Shown: positions 1 through 11,649 of the stretch, one piece after another
How the letters are laid out: each line of letters begins with the position of its first letter
Position numbering within the stretch: the stretch's first letter is position 1
DNA from: Chara braunii
Taxonomy: Eukaryota; Streptophyta; Charophyceae; Charales; Characeae
Direction of reading: 5' to 3'
NCBI GenBank assembly: GCA_003427395.1
Contig: BFEA01000168.1
Span: 2,037,860 to 2,087,613 of the forward strand
Length of the DNA: 49,754 bases
Translations under genes and position numbers: made by a program
The notes under the pieces: generated by a model
The model's database searches: none
What the model was told of the DNA's origin: nothing
What the model saw: the letters and a program-made list of their open reading frames with translations, nothing else

Positions 1-36
<36 letters not shown>
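1..36. repeat. (AG)n microsatellite at window edge
   Basis: Uninterrupted AG dinucleotides run from base 1 to about 36. The tract is cut by the window edge, so its full length is unknown. Confidence 0.95.
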
Positions 37-41
<5 letters not shown>

Positions 42-2330
42 TAAAAATAAAAAAAATAGAGAGACCAAAAGAAGTTGAGTTGCATTGAACCGACAGATTG
101 TTGGAAGGGTTGCGATGCATACAAGAAGAAATGGAAAGAGAAGATAAATGGGGAAAAAAAAAGTAGTGAAAGAGAGAATAAGTGAGAAAGGAGGAAGCAA
201 AGACAAAAAAGTTGCATAACGAGTAAAAAAGATTTGTCCCCCACCCCTACCCCACATACCACCTCTTCCTCTCAATCCCCTTAATCAACCACTATAATCA
301 CGTTGGACACATATACATCAGCTACATCAACCAAATCATCCCAGCGAGCCAGCTAATATGCCTCTTATAAAAGAGACATGTCGTCACACATTGCAGTATC
401 TTTTTGTTGATATCCTGATTTTCAGCTTTTATACCTTTCTCTCTAATTAGTATATAACGGTCTGTTAGTCTATTTCATTCTTTTTCTACTAATTTTAATA
501 ACCCTCTACACTAAATTGATGGCATCAACCAATAGAATGCACCGTACGCTCATAGTGGTCCTCTATCAATCACATCAATCGCAATATTTTAAGCCCGGGG
601 AATGTTCACATTTCCCTCCTATATGATGCGAACTGATAAAACGATGATTCATTATCCACACGGATTTTTCGACTGTGTGGATAACGGATTATCATTTTAT
701 CAATTTTCATCATATGCGCAGGCAATGTGAAGAATCTGCTATCCATGTCATCATCGTAGTACACACCACCACTTGTACACTAAGGGACGTGCATGCACAC
801 ACTTTCATTCACAGCCTCATTCACACATATGCTTAGACACGTCCATGCACATTATTGGGTGGAAACACCTACGAAACGTTTCCTCAATAGAAGGGGCGAT
901 ACAAAATGAAGCTTGGAGACTTCATTCGGATGAAAATGGAGATGGAACCCAGAGCAATGGACAACAAAAGATCGAGCTCATTGGCAGAAGTTGGGATCGA
1001 CTTACGTCATAAAAAAAAAGCAAAAGCAAGATCCCAAAACAAGAGATCGAATGATGTAGAGATACAAAGAGGGGAAAAGGAAAGGGGAGGGACTAACCTG
1101 CCGGATTCTTCTCACTGTAGTCCCTGTTGCTTCGTCCTGATGAGTCCCCGACGACAATCACACCTTTATCATTTGTCTATCCAATGCAATCTCTCACTAA
1201 TACCTTATCAACCGTTTTGCTTAGAGCACCCGCACACTCATTCTACTCATACGATCCACGATCAACTTCCACTTCACGTTGATGCAACATTACAACCACT
1301 TCACTTAACACACATTGCACAATGCAATATTTAAGCGACTTTCCAACAACAAAACACTGTATATGCAATACTTATCATTTTTCCTCGCCTCGAAATTCGA
1401 TTGCATCCCTCACATTTTTCGTAGACTTACCTACCTTTCCTCCTTCCTCTCCATTACTGTCCCATCTACCATTTGATAAAGATCCATTTCTTAAATTTGT
1501 CACATATAGCATCCCGCCTTTATCCACCACAATTGTTGCGCACTTACAATCTACCCTACCCTGTACCTTTCCCAATCGCTTTGGCTTTCCGAATCGCTCT
1601 GGCTTTCCCAATCGCTCTCCATTACTGTCTCCATAACAAAAATTTCAACCGACCTTTTTCACATGATCGGCCCGGTACCTTTCCCAATCGCTCTGGCTTT
1701 CTAACATGGGTTGTTTTAGCCTGCTTGTTAATACCTGAAATTTTGCCCATATCATCTCTACCCACCCTACCCCTACCCATTGCCACGATTGTTCTGCACC
1801 TACACAGTCCTTTGTGCACCACCTCAACTGTCGTAAACTGCCTTGACCTGTCATCATCTTCTATCTTCACCATTACCCGTCTCTCGTCGCATCCTCCCAC
1901 GTCCACATGCTCACACCATCCTTACTATCTGTTTTCATTCTTTCTCCTTCTCCCCCGCCATTTTCTGACTACACCCCTGTCATTCCCTCTATAAGTGCAT
2001 TCTCCTACATTCACATCCATAGACCGCCATTGCATACACATGCGCTTTTCTCCGCACATCCAAACATTAAATCTCATTTTTCCTCGTCTCCTCTTCCTTT
2101 ACCATTACCTATCGGTATGACCTTCCTACACATTCTATTTGGGTCATCCTCAATCAGTCTTTCACAAAGTTTCTAGATCACTTTGTAGAAAGTCACACCT
2201 ATGTTGATGTACACTTCCTCCCAACGCGTTGTATTCCAATACAACACGTATCTTTTCTATTCAAATTTCGAAAAGAAAAGAACTTTTGTATTCGGATAAA
2301 ACATTACCTTTTTTTTTTTTTTAGGTTAGC
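37..2330. other. AT-rich non-coding stretch
   Basis: I see no recognisable gene here. From about 1100 the plus strand is rich in C and T, and the short open frames are Ser/Leu/Pro/His-rich by-products of that composition. The only structured element is the hairpin at 600-736, listed separately. Confidence 0.6.
600..736. repeat. Long imperfect hairpin (64-bp arms, 9-nt loop)
   Basis: Bases 600-663 and the reverse complement of 673-736 align over 64 positions with no gap, by my reading with roughly 80% matched positions; the loop is 664-672. The shared blocks include TTCACATT, ATATGATG, TGATAAAA and TTATCCACAC. Such a fold could be a foldback/MITE remnant or a microRNA-precursor-like hairpin. 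Sequence alone does not decide, and transcription is not shown. Confidence 0.8.
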
Positions 2331-2367
2331 GTTTGTCATTGTGCTCCCAACCACTGCTGCATGCTCC

Positions 2368-2369
<2 letters not shown>

Positions 2370-2451
<82 letters not shown>

Positions 2452-2500
2452 CACTTACTATCACATATGCACACACTCACACACACACACACTCCTTTAT
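2370..2500. repeat. Compound (CT)n(CA)n microsatellite
   Basis: A CT run passes directly into CA dinucleotides with a few interruptions, ending near 2500. Frames crossing it read as Ser-Leu and Thr-His dipeptide strings and are not genes. Confidence 0.9.
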
Positions 2501-2509
2501 TTTTCCCCC

Positions 2510-5290
2510 CAAACGTTTTGATGCATCCCACTAGACGAGATGATATGAGCATTCCCCTATAGTGAACTTACGACATAATGCTCCAATTTGTTTGTGGAGA
2601 GCGGCGCCTGCCAAAAACCGTGTTTGGTGTCCCATGACCATTGTGAATAAAACACTAACTAGGACCCCACACGTACACATTCTTGGAGTTTTGTATAGCA
2701 AATATGACAAAACATAAATAGAAAATAATCAGCATCTTCCTCTTCCCCAACCACATCAACAAACAAACTATGAGTTGCGCAATTATGCCCTTACGATAAG
2801 TCAATCACAAAAACAAAAACAAACACGACTTCAGTTCGATATGAATACATGTCGACACTCTCTGCAAAACGTCACGCCTTGGTCGATGTATGCCTCAATG
2901 TCGACACTTTACGAAGTGCAACAATCCATTCCACGTTCGCTTCCCTCATCGAGCTCTTTGACAACGTTACCTCTTACGTCTTGTTCATTCACAACCCTTC
3001 ACATCGTGTCCATGTACACGATACACACCTCTTTGATGCCACTTCATAATGTCCACATACATTCCTCTTCGATGTCACTTCATGATGTCAACAGACATTC
3101 CTTTCCAATGCCACTTCATCATGTCTGCATTTATAGCCCTAAGGGTACGGTATAGTAGATTGAGGTGCCTATGTCAAGATGACCAAATGTTCGTGGCGGA
3201 CGACCCGTGTGAAAAGGGATATTTAAGGTTGAAATTTTGCATTGATCGTTTTTGTTCAAAAGAATACACAAAAAAATCTGAAACTTTGAAGATCCATAAA
3301 AAACGTCATATGATCTTTCCAGGAAAAATATCAAAAAATAAAATAAAATTATTTCAATCGTGAAATAATCGTTATGCCAATTCGACCCATTTTTTATTTT
3401 CGTCATTTCTCAAAGTTGAGAAATATAGCATAATGCCCTTTAAAAATATGGGTAGAGCAGTATATTATTCTGACAATTGAACATATACGGCTAACGCGTA
3501 TCAGTCAAACTTTTCAAAATACCCTCATTTATGCCAAATGTCAAAGGGTCTAATCAATTTTGAATTTACAACTACCGTTCTACATCATCTTTTCAGTACA
3601 CCCCGTGGTCGTTAGCCCAATCAGTACACTATCTGACTAGAATCTCAACCCGAAATTATAACCCAGAATCACAACCAAAATAACGAGTGTACATTACGAG
3701 ATAATAGCAATAATAATAACAATAATAGTACGAATAATAAATATAATAAAATAATAATAATAATAAAACGACGAACGTGTACAAGCTATCTTTCATGCCT
3801 TATTCAGTCTCGCCAGGAAACGTGCTCCTTCTAGGAAAATCGCAGTAGCGTCTCAGACCTCACAGTCTGCTTTTTCTCTCTCTCTTCTACTTCCTTCTCA
3901 TTTTCTCGGTGTCATGCTTCATTCTCCATCTCCTCTTTTTCTTCTCTCATTTCTTCTCGACTTTCCACATCTTGCTTTCAAGTATATCTGGCGAGCAACC
4001 TCGACCAGATACCAAGAAGTAAAACAAAGGAAATAAAATAAAACAAAATAGAGCGTGAAGGAGAATTGATAAATAGGCAAGCAGACAGGACGAAGACGAT
4101 CACAAGCGGATTGGGAGAAGAAGACTATCATTGATGTGAGATGCATGGGAAGCAAGTGAGAAGCAGGACAATTAAGGGATGCAGAGCAGCATATATACAC
4201 AAATAGGCCAGTGCACTTCATCACTTACTCGGGTACAATCCCACACACTGCTGGTTCCTATCACTCGCAAGGTCACTAAGCCACTTGGATGAACGATAGT
4301 TTTTCAATATCATTGCGAACCTATATCAAATATCCTATCGAGTAGTTCATCTTCATTATTGCATCTACGACGTTCTCCAGCATTTGCTTACAACGATCAT
4401 GTCTTATATAAAGGAGCGATTCATAAATGTTTAAAAGAACTAGATCGTAACGTTTGTGGCTATTTTGTAGTGCAAGAAATCTGATGAAGACGATGTCGTT
4501 CCATCACAACTGAAATGAAACGAAATGCAAAGGGAAATGGAGGAAGGAGGAAGAAAAATGGAGGAGGATATCGAGATGAGAGGAGGAGTTCAACTGCAGG
4601 GGCAGTTGATGTGATGCACGTCTCCAGCCATCGCTGATTAGGCTTACCTGCCCAATACCTGGTTGATCTCGCTTTTAGTCATATTTCAGTCTCATTGTTT
4701 AATCCATGCTTATTGAAGTATGAACGCGCTATCACACTCGTTAATTTACTTTTCTTGTTATCGCATAGGCCAGCCTTTGCTCACACATGTATTCGTCCTC
4801 ACGCTCTTTCTTATTCTTGCTCGCGCTTGCTGCTCGATCACGTTTTCATACTTTACTTTGCATTCGTTTGCATATTTATCATCACGCTTGTCTCCATTCA
4901 TGTTTGCGCTTTCTTTTCCATGCTCACACTTGCTTGCTTACCATTGGGTTGGCTTGCTCCCACTCATAATTGCGTTTGTTCGCATTTGGTTACTCTAACT
5001 TACTATTGTTTGCTTATTCATGATTGTCAATTTCATTTCCTTTCGTCGCCTATGCACCATCTTCCTTGCATCTTCGGTCTCTCTTTCTCGTTTTTTTCTT
5101 CCCATCCTCTCCTTCTACCTCACACGTCACCCCTCCACATTCTCAATCACAATCATTTTCTTTCTGTAATCATGATTCGCCCCCAACTCCGCCTTCTTCA
5201 ACTACAGACATGGAAAACGCGAATTTAATGCATGCACCTGACCACAATAACAGCTAAGGGTGTAAAATAGAATAAAAAAAAATAAGCAAT
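2510..5290. other. AT-rich intergenic stretch, nothing recognised
   Basis: No protein family, RNA gene or complete mobile element could be recognised. There are A-rich runs around 3700-3770 and a strongly pyrimidine-rich plus strand from 4700 to 5750. The open frames there (for example 4695-5228) are dominated by Leu, Ser, His, Phe and Cys and look compositional. Confidence 0.5.
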
Positions 5291-5299
5291 GTGGTGATC

Positions 5300-5400
5300 C
5301 TTAGGCAGGGAAGGAGAAGAGGACAACAAACGAGGGACAGTGGCAGACTATTTCGTCGAATTTTCACCGATTCATCAGGAGGCTGAACTTTTGGAATGGT
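5300..5400 (-). repeat. Degraded hammerhead-bearing repeat (copy a)
   Basis: On the minus strand this copy keeps the hammerhead core: CTGATGA at 5378-5372 and GAAA at 5354-5351, with a stem-II-like insert between. Downstream it shares the CCCTCGTTTGTTGTCCTC tract with the copy at 32289. The stem I 5' strand and the 5' side of stem III are changed, so pairing there is poor and activity is unlikely. It is a diverged member of the same family. Confidence 0.65.
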
Positions 5401-5969
5401 AGCGGATAGGTAAACACCCCGTTGTGCTCCCTCATCCTCCTTCACAATGTCACCTTCTTCTGTTTCACACCCCATTCCTCGATAGTACTATTTCTCTCTC
5501 TTGTTTTTTTTTTCTTTATTTTTATTACATCCCTCATCTTCATAATCTCGTCTTCTTGCAGTGTTCGTATCTCCTCCTCACCTAATCTATATTTTTTGTT
5601 ATTTCATCATTGCTTGCACGTTTCTTCTTTATCACACATCCACATCGCACATTGCACACCTGCTACAATGTTTATCCGCCATGCACGCTCCTTTATTGTT
5701 CTCGCATGCTCGTACCTTTTCTTCCCCGTTTCCCCTTTTCGTTTCCTCAAACGCACAAAGCCATATTCATGGATGACATTAAAACATAGTAGTAATAGAA
5801 CTAATAATAATAAGAAGAAAAAAAGAAAAAAAAAAGACAACAATATTGCGATAATGAATGTATATAAGTTATTTTCATGGTCCGGTACGGTCAAAATGAG
5901 GGTGCCTCGTACTCGGGGAACTAGTCTCAATCCCACTCATTGCCTCTTTGGCTCACTTCGTAGTCGAGT

Positions 5970-5970
<1 letters not shown>

Positions 5971-6033
<63 letters not shown>

Positions 6034-6034
6034 N

Positions 6035-6124
<90 letters not shown>
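5971..6124. repeat. Compound (CT)n(CA)n microsatellite with one N
   Basis: A CT tract (with N at 6034) is followed by a CA tract. The single N inside a dinucleotide run probably marks an assembly join, so true length is uncertain. It abuts the left end of repeat copy A. Confidence 0.95.
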
Positions 6125-6128
<4 letters not shown>

Positions 6129-8190
6129 CGCTCACGCGCGCGCACGCGAATGTAGTTTGTGCAGATATTCATGAGAGAAATGTTATATGGACAAACAACT
6201 AAGGAGGCAAGAACCAGGTACCCGATATCAGTTGTGCCATATGAACTCGTACTGAAACAGATATTTCAAAGGTAATTGCAACAAAATCGTTTGAAGGCGA
6301 GCCTCGATCCTAGAATTGAACTGGGCATCGAACCCCAGACCCACCCACTTCACCAGCAGATATGCTACAGAACAAGGCTCTAACATTGAGGCCACTGAAA
6401 ACAAACCACAGAACAAGCTCGAACCCGGGCGATTGGGATAAACTAAACACGCTCACAACTTGGAACAAGAAGCAACCTTGTATCGAACTATGGACCTATC
6501 TGTTGCATCTCTTGGGTGGGGGGACTAAGTCTCAAACCTGGACCACAACCAAAAAACATGCAGCAATCATACACGCCAAAAGTGACGAAAATCCGCAAAA
6601 CCATGAAAAATGTGAATGAATCACGAACAACAACTAAGGTAGGTACACGATACCGCCACTTCAACATTCTCTGGATAAATATATTACTCACGAGCTAGAC
6701 TTGAAAACCGGCGGTTAGCGTTCGATAACATCGAGCGGGTAAACGTCGGCAAGGAATTCCAATTGAAAAGGAGAACAATGTGCGCGCCCCTGATACCGTC
6801 CACGAACCCTCCCTACCTGTATATATCTATTTCGCAACTGTCTATTTAAGAATGCAAATGAATTGCGAACTGGTTCAGCAACACTATTTCAAACTGTAAT
6901 TAGTGATTTAGAAAAGGTTCGATTGACTATGGCGGATTGGGACTTTCCATTGGAGTTGACGAGGACTTATCACTCTCGGCAGATAATGAAGGAGAAGCAC
7001 AAGCAGCAAAAAAAGTAGTATACCATTCTCATTCCTGCTCTAGAGTTGCATGTGGGCTATGGTTGTACGTATGTGCTCTTGCTGGATGGTTGTGACTTTC
7101 GTTTTTTTGCATGAACTATTAACCCCTCTGATGAGCCGGATCTGTGGCAACGGGGAACAAGTCATAAAGTTTTTAGGGGACACCACACCCCTCCTGCCAG
7201 CACAAGTATCTAGTACCTTGAGTCATAGAGTCGCCCTTCGCCATGGTACTTAGTTACCATCATACCCGACTTTGTCGATGAACAATTTTTTGTTTCTTGT
7301 TCGCTGGTGATTGGGGGCAGTTTGAGAAAGGGAACTACAAAAGAAAAAAGTAGAGAGGAGGAGAGATAAGTACCATTCAATGGGGGAGTAATCATAGGAG
7401 CTGGATGCGGAGGATATGAAGTTTTATTTATGAGTTATATAGAAAAGGGAAGGCCGAGGGACTAAGGTGGGGAAAAGGATGTAAGTGCTCAGATGAAGAG
7501 TGACGAAGAAATTGTACAAGGATATGCTCCGAGACTTTTGAAGCAGGAAAGGGAATGGATTTGAGACGCGCCTGGGATTATTATTTTGGTATGGTTCTGG
7601 ATTCTTCGATTACTACGTACTTAAAAGGAATTAATTCTTCGTAAATGATCCGTCATTTGGATCTTGATTTCCTTCTGGCAATAAGTTTGGTTTGTCTCAC
7701 ATATGTATGAGCCAACCTGGTTTTTATCCTCTTATCTCCTCCTTTTCACCCATCTATTAATTGTTTTGCCCCCATCTCAATTAATGTAGATTATAGATGC
7801 ATGTTTTTTTTTCGGATAAACTTTCTCAAAGATTCTCTCCCCTCTCTTCACTATACATTGCCTACTAATAATATGTGCCTCAAACATCGATATACTTTTA
7901 CTATTAGTTGACAATGTACTGCCTAGGGATGTATTAGGATGAGTTTTGAATATGGCTTGTTGAATTGCATAGATTTTCGCTCCCAAAGTAGTAACTGACA
8001 ATAAAACTCCTGATTGATTTTGCATGTGCTTGAGGCTGTAAGGAATGGACGTGACAAGCTACGTATGTTTTAGAAAGCTCCATGAGTAATAAGTGACAAA
8101 CATTTCTCATCAGTTTAGTTACGGGCGGGCTGGAGTGTATCATAATTAGTATGGGGTCCATGACATGATATGCATGGGATATGATTGATA
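6120..8190. repeat. ~2 kb interspersed repeat, copy A
   Basis: This stretch is collinear with 25465-27455 in the same orientation, with scattered substitutions and small indels. Shared landmarks: GGCGAGCCTCGATCCT near 6297/25627, CTAACATTGAGGCCA near 6380/25710, CCTCCCTACCTGTATATATC near 6810/26158, GTGCCTCAAACAT near 7875/27150 and GGGATATGATTGA near 8177/27438. It carries a minus-strand tRNA-like module but no intact coding sequence I can identify. No terminal repeats were found, so the element type is unknown. Confidence 0.85.
6324..6394 (-). other. tRNA-like (SINE-type) module in repeat copy A
   Basis: On the minus strand, 6394-6376 resembles a pol III A box (TGGCC...TTAGAGCC, like tRNA-Leu/Ser) and 6334-6324 resembles a B box (GGTTCGATGCC). 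The spacing of about 60 bases suits a class II tRNA with a variable arm. Arms elsewhere do not fold into a clean cloverleaf, so this is a tRNA-derived promoter remnant rather than a working tRNA. Confidence 0.4.
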
Positions 8191-8199
8191 CACACACAA

Positions 8200-8580
8200 G
8201 GAAGCGCTTCTTTTCTGGCAACCGCAAGTGAGTCGACTTCCACAACTACACTCTTGTTCAGTTTAGAACTAACAGCATGACACACTAATAAGACCACTTG
8301 GCATATACTATGGGTCAGTCTTTCCAATTCAAAGCATGTCACGTAGTGAACTAACTACATAGTATTATACTATAATCATCTCTCGTTTCTGTTTCTTGTG
8401 CCTAATGCTGTATGGAATGATATGATTGATTCTGCACGTCACATCCTTGCTCTTCTTTGCCCTACCCATACGACTCATGTGAATTAATATCCTACTATCA
8501 TTGGACCTTTGCCCATTGTTTTTTGCCCATTCTTCCTTTCTCCCCTTGTCGTTTGCCTATCTTTTGCTCTTTTAGGAACC
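8200..8580. other. Non-coding stretch, nothing recognised
   Basis: AT-rich sequence between repeat copy A and the coding-like segment that follows. I see no gene, RNA or repeat in it. Confidence 0.5.
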
Positions 8581-9973
8581 GCTATATGATGGTGCAGTAC
8601 AAGGTGGTGGGTTGAGATCATCATCAGGAACTCATTCATGGTCGATCTGGAACCCTACTCGAACCCCACTCAATCTGTTATCATCGTCATCCACCCAGCT
8701 GTCACACGGATGGTGGGTGAAAGAGTTACGAGTGGCAGAATTCGCTTGGACCTACGAGCATGAGAGGCATCGTTTAGAAGCAGTTATAAACGACATATAG
8801 CTAAGTCATGGGAGAAGAAAAGAAACTTATGGAAGGAGAAGGGCAGTCTTCTAGATAGAACTACGAACCTAGAAGAGGTCCTCGAGAAGATCTGGGAGGT
8901 AGGAAAAAACGAAATCGAGATGGATATATGAATGAATGAAGAGGGATACGATCCAACACTAATGGGAGTCATGGATGCTGAGGAGAAGCGGGAATTGAGG
9001 ATGCTCCTGGAAAATCAAGCTCTCGCCCCTCCATCAGAGGAAGAAGAGGATGATGATCTCGAAGATCGCAGGAATGGGTTTGTCTATACAGCCTGAGCAC
9101 ACTGGTCGAACGGGAGGCTGGGTGCAACCACGATCGAAACTAGGTAAGGGGAGGTTTTAACAATCTAGTACTGATTAATGTGAAGGGATGGAGGTTTCTG
9201 ACAGATCTCTCGAAGAAGGAATTACAGGACTATCAAAAGAAAGCGTTAGCAGGAACGCTTGACTACGCCGGTACCACCCCATACTATGGAGGAAAGCTTG
9301 CTTTCCCCACCATGAGCGTTATTAACCTTACAAAATGTGGGCACCCCAACCTATCATCATGCAAAAGAAGATCACTACATTGCTCACCATCGATCTCAAA
9401 AACCTGCAGAAAATTTGGAACACCAGTAGGCCCTACCTTCGATGCAAATGTGGGCACAAGAACAATCGCGAATGTAATGCGGGACGGATCTGGTTTAACC
9501 ATGCGATCTGGCACTTCATGGCAAAGTCGAAAATCATTAAGCCTGAGCCAGGATCGAATCGGGTGCGGGTTGGCTTTTTACTACACCACACGCGCACCTC
9601 GTGGAGGGAACTCGCGATGGTATCAATCACCTTGATTTGGATGAGGGAAATGATGCTTACTCTACTGCGCAATCTAGAAAAGAACCCGAACATCATGACG
9701 ACAGATGCATTCATAAGAAGTACCTTCGCAGCCCGTCCCTGCCCCAAGGTCCTAGCGAATCTCATTCTTCCCACCCGGATTACACCGGGCCTTCCTACCC
9801 TCCAGATCCCCAACCCAAGGAAAAACAAGAACAGATCCCCAGTAGGTGGAAGAGGTAAGAGGCTCTGCGTAAACTCCCCCACGCTGCAGACGCTCCTGAA
9901 CGCTTTCAGGATTGCGGCCAAACTCCTAGTGCCACTTCATCGTAAGAAGGCAGCAATGTACAATTGTAGGTGA
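8580..9973 (+). pseudogene. Broken coding-like segment, unknown product
   Basis: Not recognised. From about 8787 to 9095 one plus-strand frame, broken by a single TGA near 8928, reads as a charged, Lys/Glu-rich, probably helical segment. It ends in an acidic stretch (run of Glu then Asp near 9040-9060) before a stop. Further frames at 9180-9635, 9335-9973 and 9601-9858 overlap in different phases and share a hydrophilic character, one containing a CKCGHKNNREC-like cluster near 9440. This looks like a frameshifted remnant of a former gene or retroelement gag rather than an intact gene. Frameshifts versus introns cannot be settled without homologues. Confidence 0.3.
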
Positions 9974-10109
9974 ATACGGGAAGTCCGACTAGCAACTCAA
10001 CAAACATGAGGAAACGGTGCAGGACTGACAACGCCAATCTAACCAGGCAATAACTCGTTGCTTGACGATCAAAGAAACTTAAAATGTTTATTCCCCACCT
10101 CTCCTGGTG

Positions 10110-10178
<69 letters not shown>

Positions 10179-10942
10179 GACTTGTGATCACAGGTGTTGG
10201 AGGATGTCTGACGAGGAGAATTGTAGGAATTGTTGAAGCACTTACTTGCATCAGAAACAAAGCTCAATAGTGTATGCGAGGTCCTAATCGAAAGAAGCAG
10301 CCACATCACGGTCTGCTTACTCGATCTATCAGCAACAGAAGTAGTGGGGATATAACAACCAGAATCCATTCTCAATCAATGGATAAGAAGGGTGCTACTG
10401 AGGCTAAAACACAAACATCAGGCGCTGGCTCATCACCTCGGGTTGGTCTATAATACCTTCAATGAGATGGTAAGAGGAGCTTATGAGTCACAATCTACCC
10501 AGACACAGCGGCTGGTTGAGACTACGGAAGCAGTACGAGTCGCGGATGAAAAAATTGCAACACTCAGTTGTTTGCATATTGGAGGGAGGAAAACATCTCT
10601 ACATGTTGATTGATGCCCCCCTGCAGGGAGATGGAAAAAAATTCTGCCATGCACCACAATCCTTGCCAGAAGCTTCTTCTTCTTCTTCTTCTTTTTGTTT
10701 TTTTTTTTGTTTTAAAGTCCTCGCCGGAAACTCAGAAATTACACTTTGTCCATTCTGTAGTGCTTGCTGTTGCATCAAGTAGCATTGCAGTGACAATCCC
10801 CTTCAAGGCGGTCGTACTTTTCACTCACGATCCAGAGCCGCTGCCGTACCCACCAAAACATCCTCCTTGTTGATGTACTCCCCCCCCACTCCCCCCCGCG
10901 TCCCAAACAAACAACAAGGCTTGTCAATCTCCTATGAATGAC
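9974..10942. other. Non-coding stretch with (CT)n microsatellite
   Basis: Contains a (CT)n run at about 10112-10175 and a TTC/T-rich patch at 10673-10715. The open frames at 10088-10375 and 10392-10613 are unconvincing. The 5' LTR of the retrotransposon starts at 10943. Confidence 0.6.
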
Positions 10943-11281
10943 TGGCCTACAGCCAGGGCCTATTCGGTTATTTGCAAGCTCGGCCTGTGGGCCCAGGCCG
11001 TGGCTTGACCCCACAGGCCGTGTGCTGTTCCAGTCCAATCCAGTCCTGCCCGGCACCACTGCCTGTACCAGGCCAGTCCAGTCCAGTCCAGTCAGTCCCC
11101 TGGGGGTATACCCCAAATGTTGTCTGTTTTTTAGATCATTCTTCACTTTTGACTTGTTGGAGTACGTGCCGGTTGAGTCTGCGTCGGAGCTGCGCTATCC
11201 CTTCCAGCTCCATTTCCATATCCTTCTTCCTCAACCTTCTTCTTCATCCTGACGGACTGCTATCCCGGCGGGTCCGGCACA
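10943..11281 (+). repeat. 5' LTR
   Basis: Begins TGGCCTACAG and ends GTCCGGCACA. It aligns along its whole length with 21210-21531. It contains several CCAGT pentamers (11080-11096) and a perfect 12-bp palindrome GGGGTATACCCC at 11103-11114, also present in the 3' LTR. The 5' copy is slightly longer because of an extra GC-rich insertion (CCGTGGCTTGACCCCACAGG) near 10999-11020. Confidence 0.85.
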
Positions 11282-11282
11282 C

Positions 11283-11294
11283 TGGTATCGGAGC
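11283..11294 (+). other. Primer-binding site (initiator Met tRNA type)
   Basis: TGGTATCGGAGC starts one base after the 5' LTR. The canonical plant LTR-retrotransposon site complementary to initiator tRNA-Met is TGGTATCAGAGC, so there is a single mismatch (G for A). Position and sequence together support the LTR boundary. Confidence 0.85.
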
Positions 11295-11585
11295 GGGAAC
11301 GGTCCCCGCACCAACCCGCCCTCCCTCCCGTACCAGAGGAAAATCGTTGTAATCTCGATAGCGGGATTTTCAGGGTTTTCCAGGGCGACAACGGCGAAAA
11401 ACAGCAGTGTGCAGAACCAGACACGTGGCAAAAAGAGGAGTTGTCGTCACAACGCGTGCTCGTCACGTGCCAAGGCTAAGGCCGCCACACAGGCGCACAC
11501 GCCACGTGCCCACGCTGCCCCCCTGCCCCGCCTCGGCATGCTCCCAGATTATTTATTATCAAGAACTGGGATGCTGCAGCTGCCA

Positions 11586-11649
11586 GGGTTTGAACCTGAG
11601 CAGCTGGCACTCATGCGCATGTGAGGTCAGTGCCTTAACACAGTGGCCA
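11586..11649 (-). other. tRNA-like (SINE-type) module
   Basis: On the minus strand 11649-11632 reads as an A box (TGGCCACTGTGTTAAGGC) and 11596-11586 as a B box (GGTTCAAACCC). The spacing fits a class II tRNA such as Leu or Ser. The remaining arms are not convincing, so I call it a tRNA-derived fragment lying within the retrotransposon leader. Confidence 0.5.

Noticed and set aside
1120-1175. CTGATGAGTC...GAC hammerhead-like string at 1137
   Set aside because: The GAAA core reads GACA, stem II would be three pairs, and no stem I/III partners are found. It is probably chance.
5937-6202. Open frames of Ser-Leu/Thr-His or Glu-Arg/Cys-Val dipeptides
   Set aside because: Translations of dinucleotide microsatellites. 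The same applies around 2333, 13144, 27431, 27729, 28899, 45233 and 47129.
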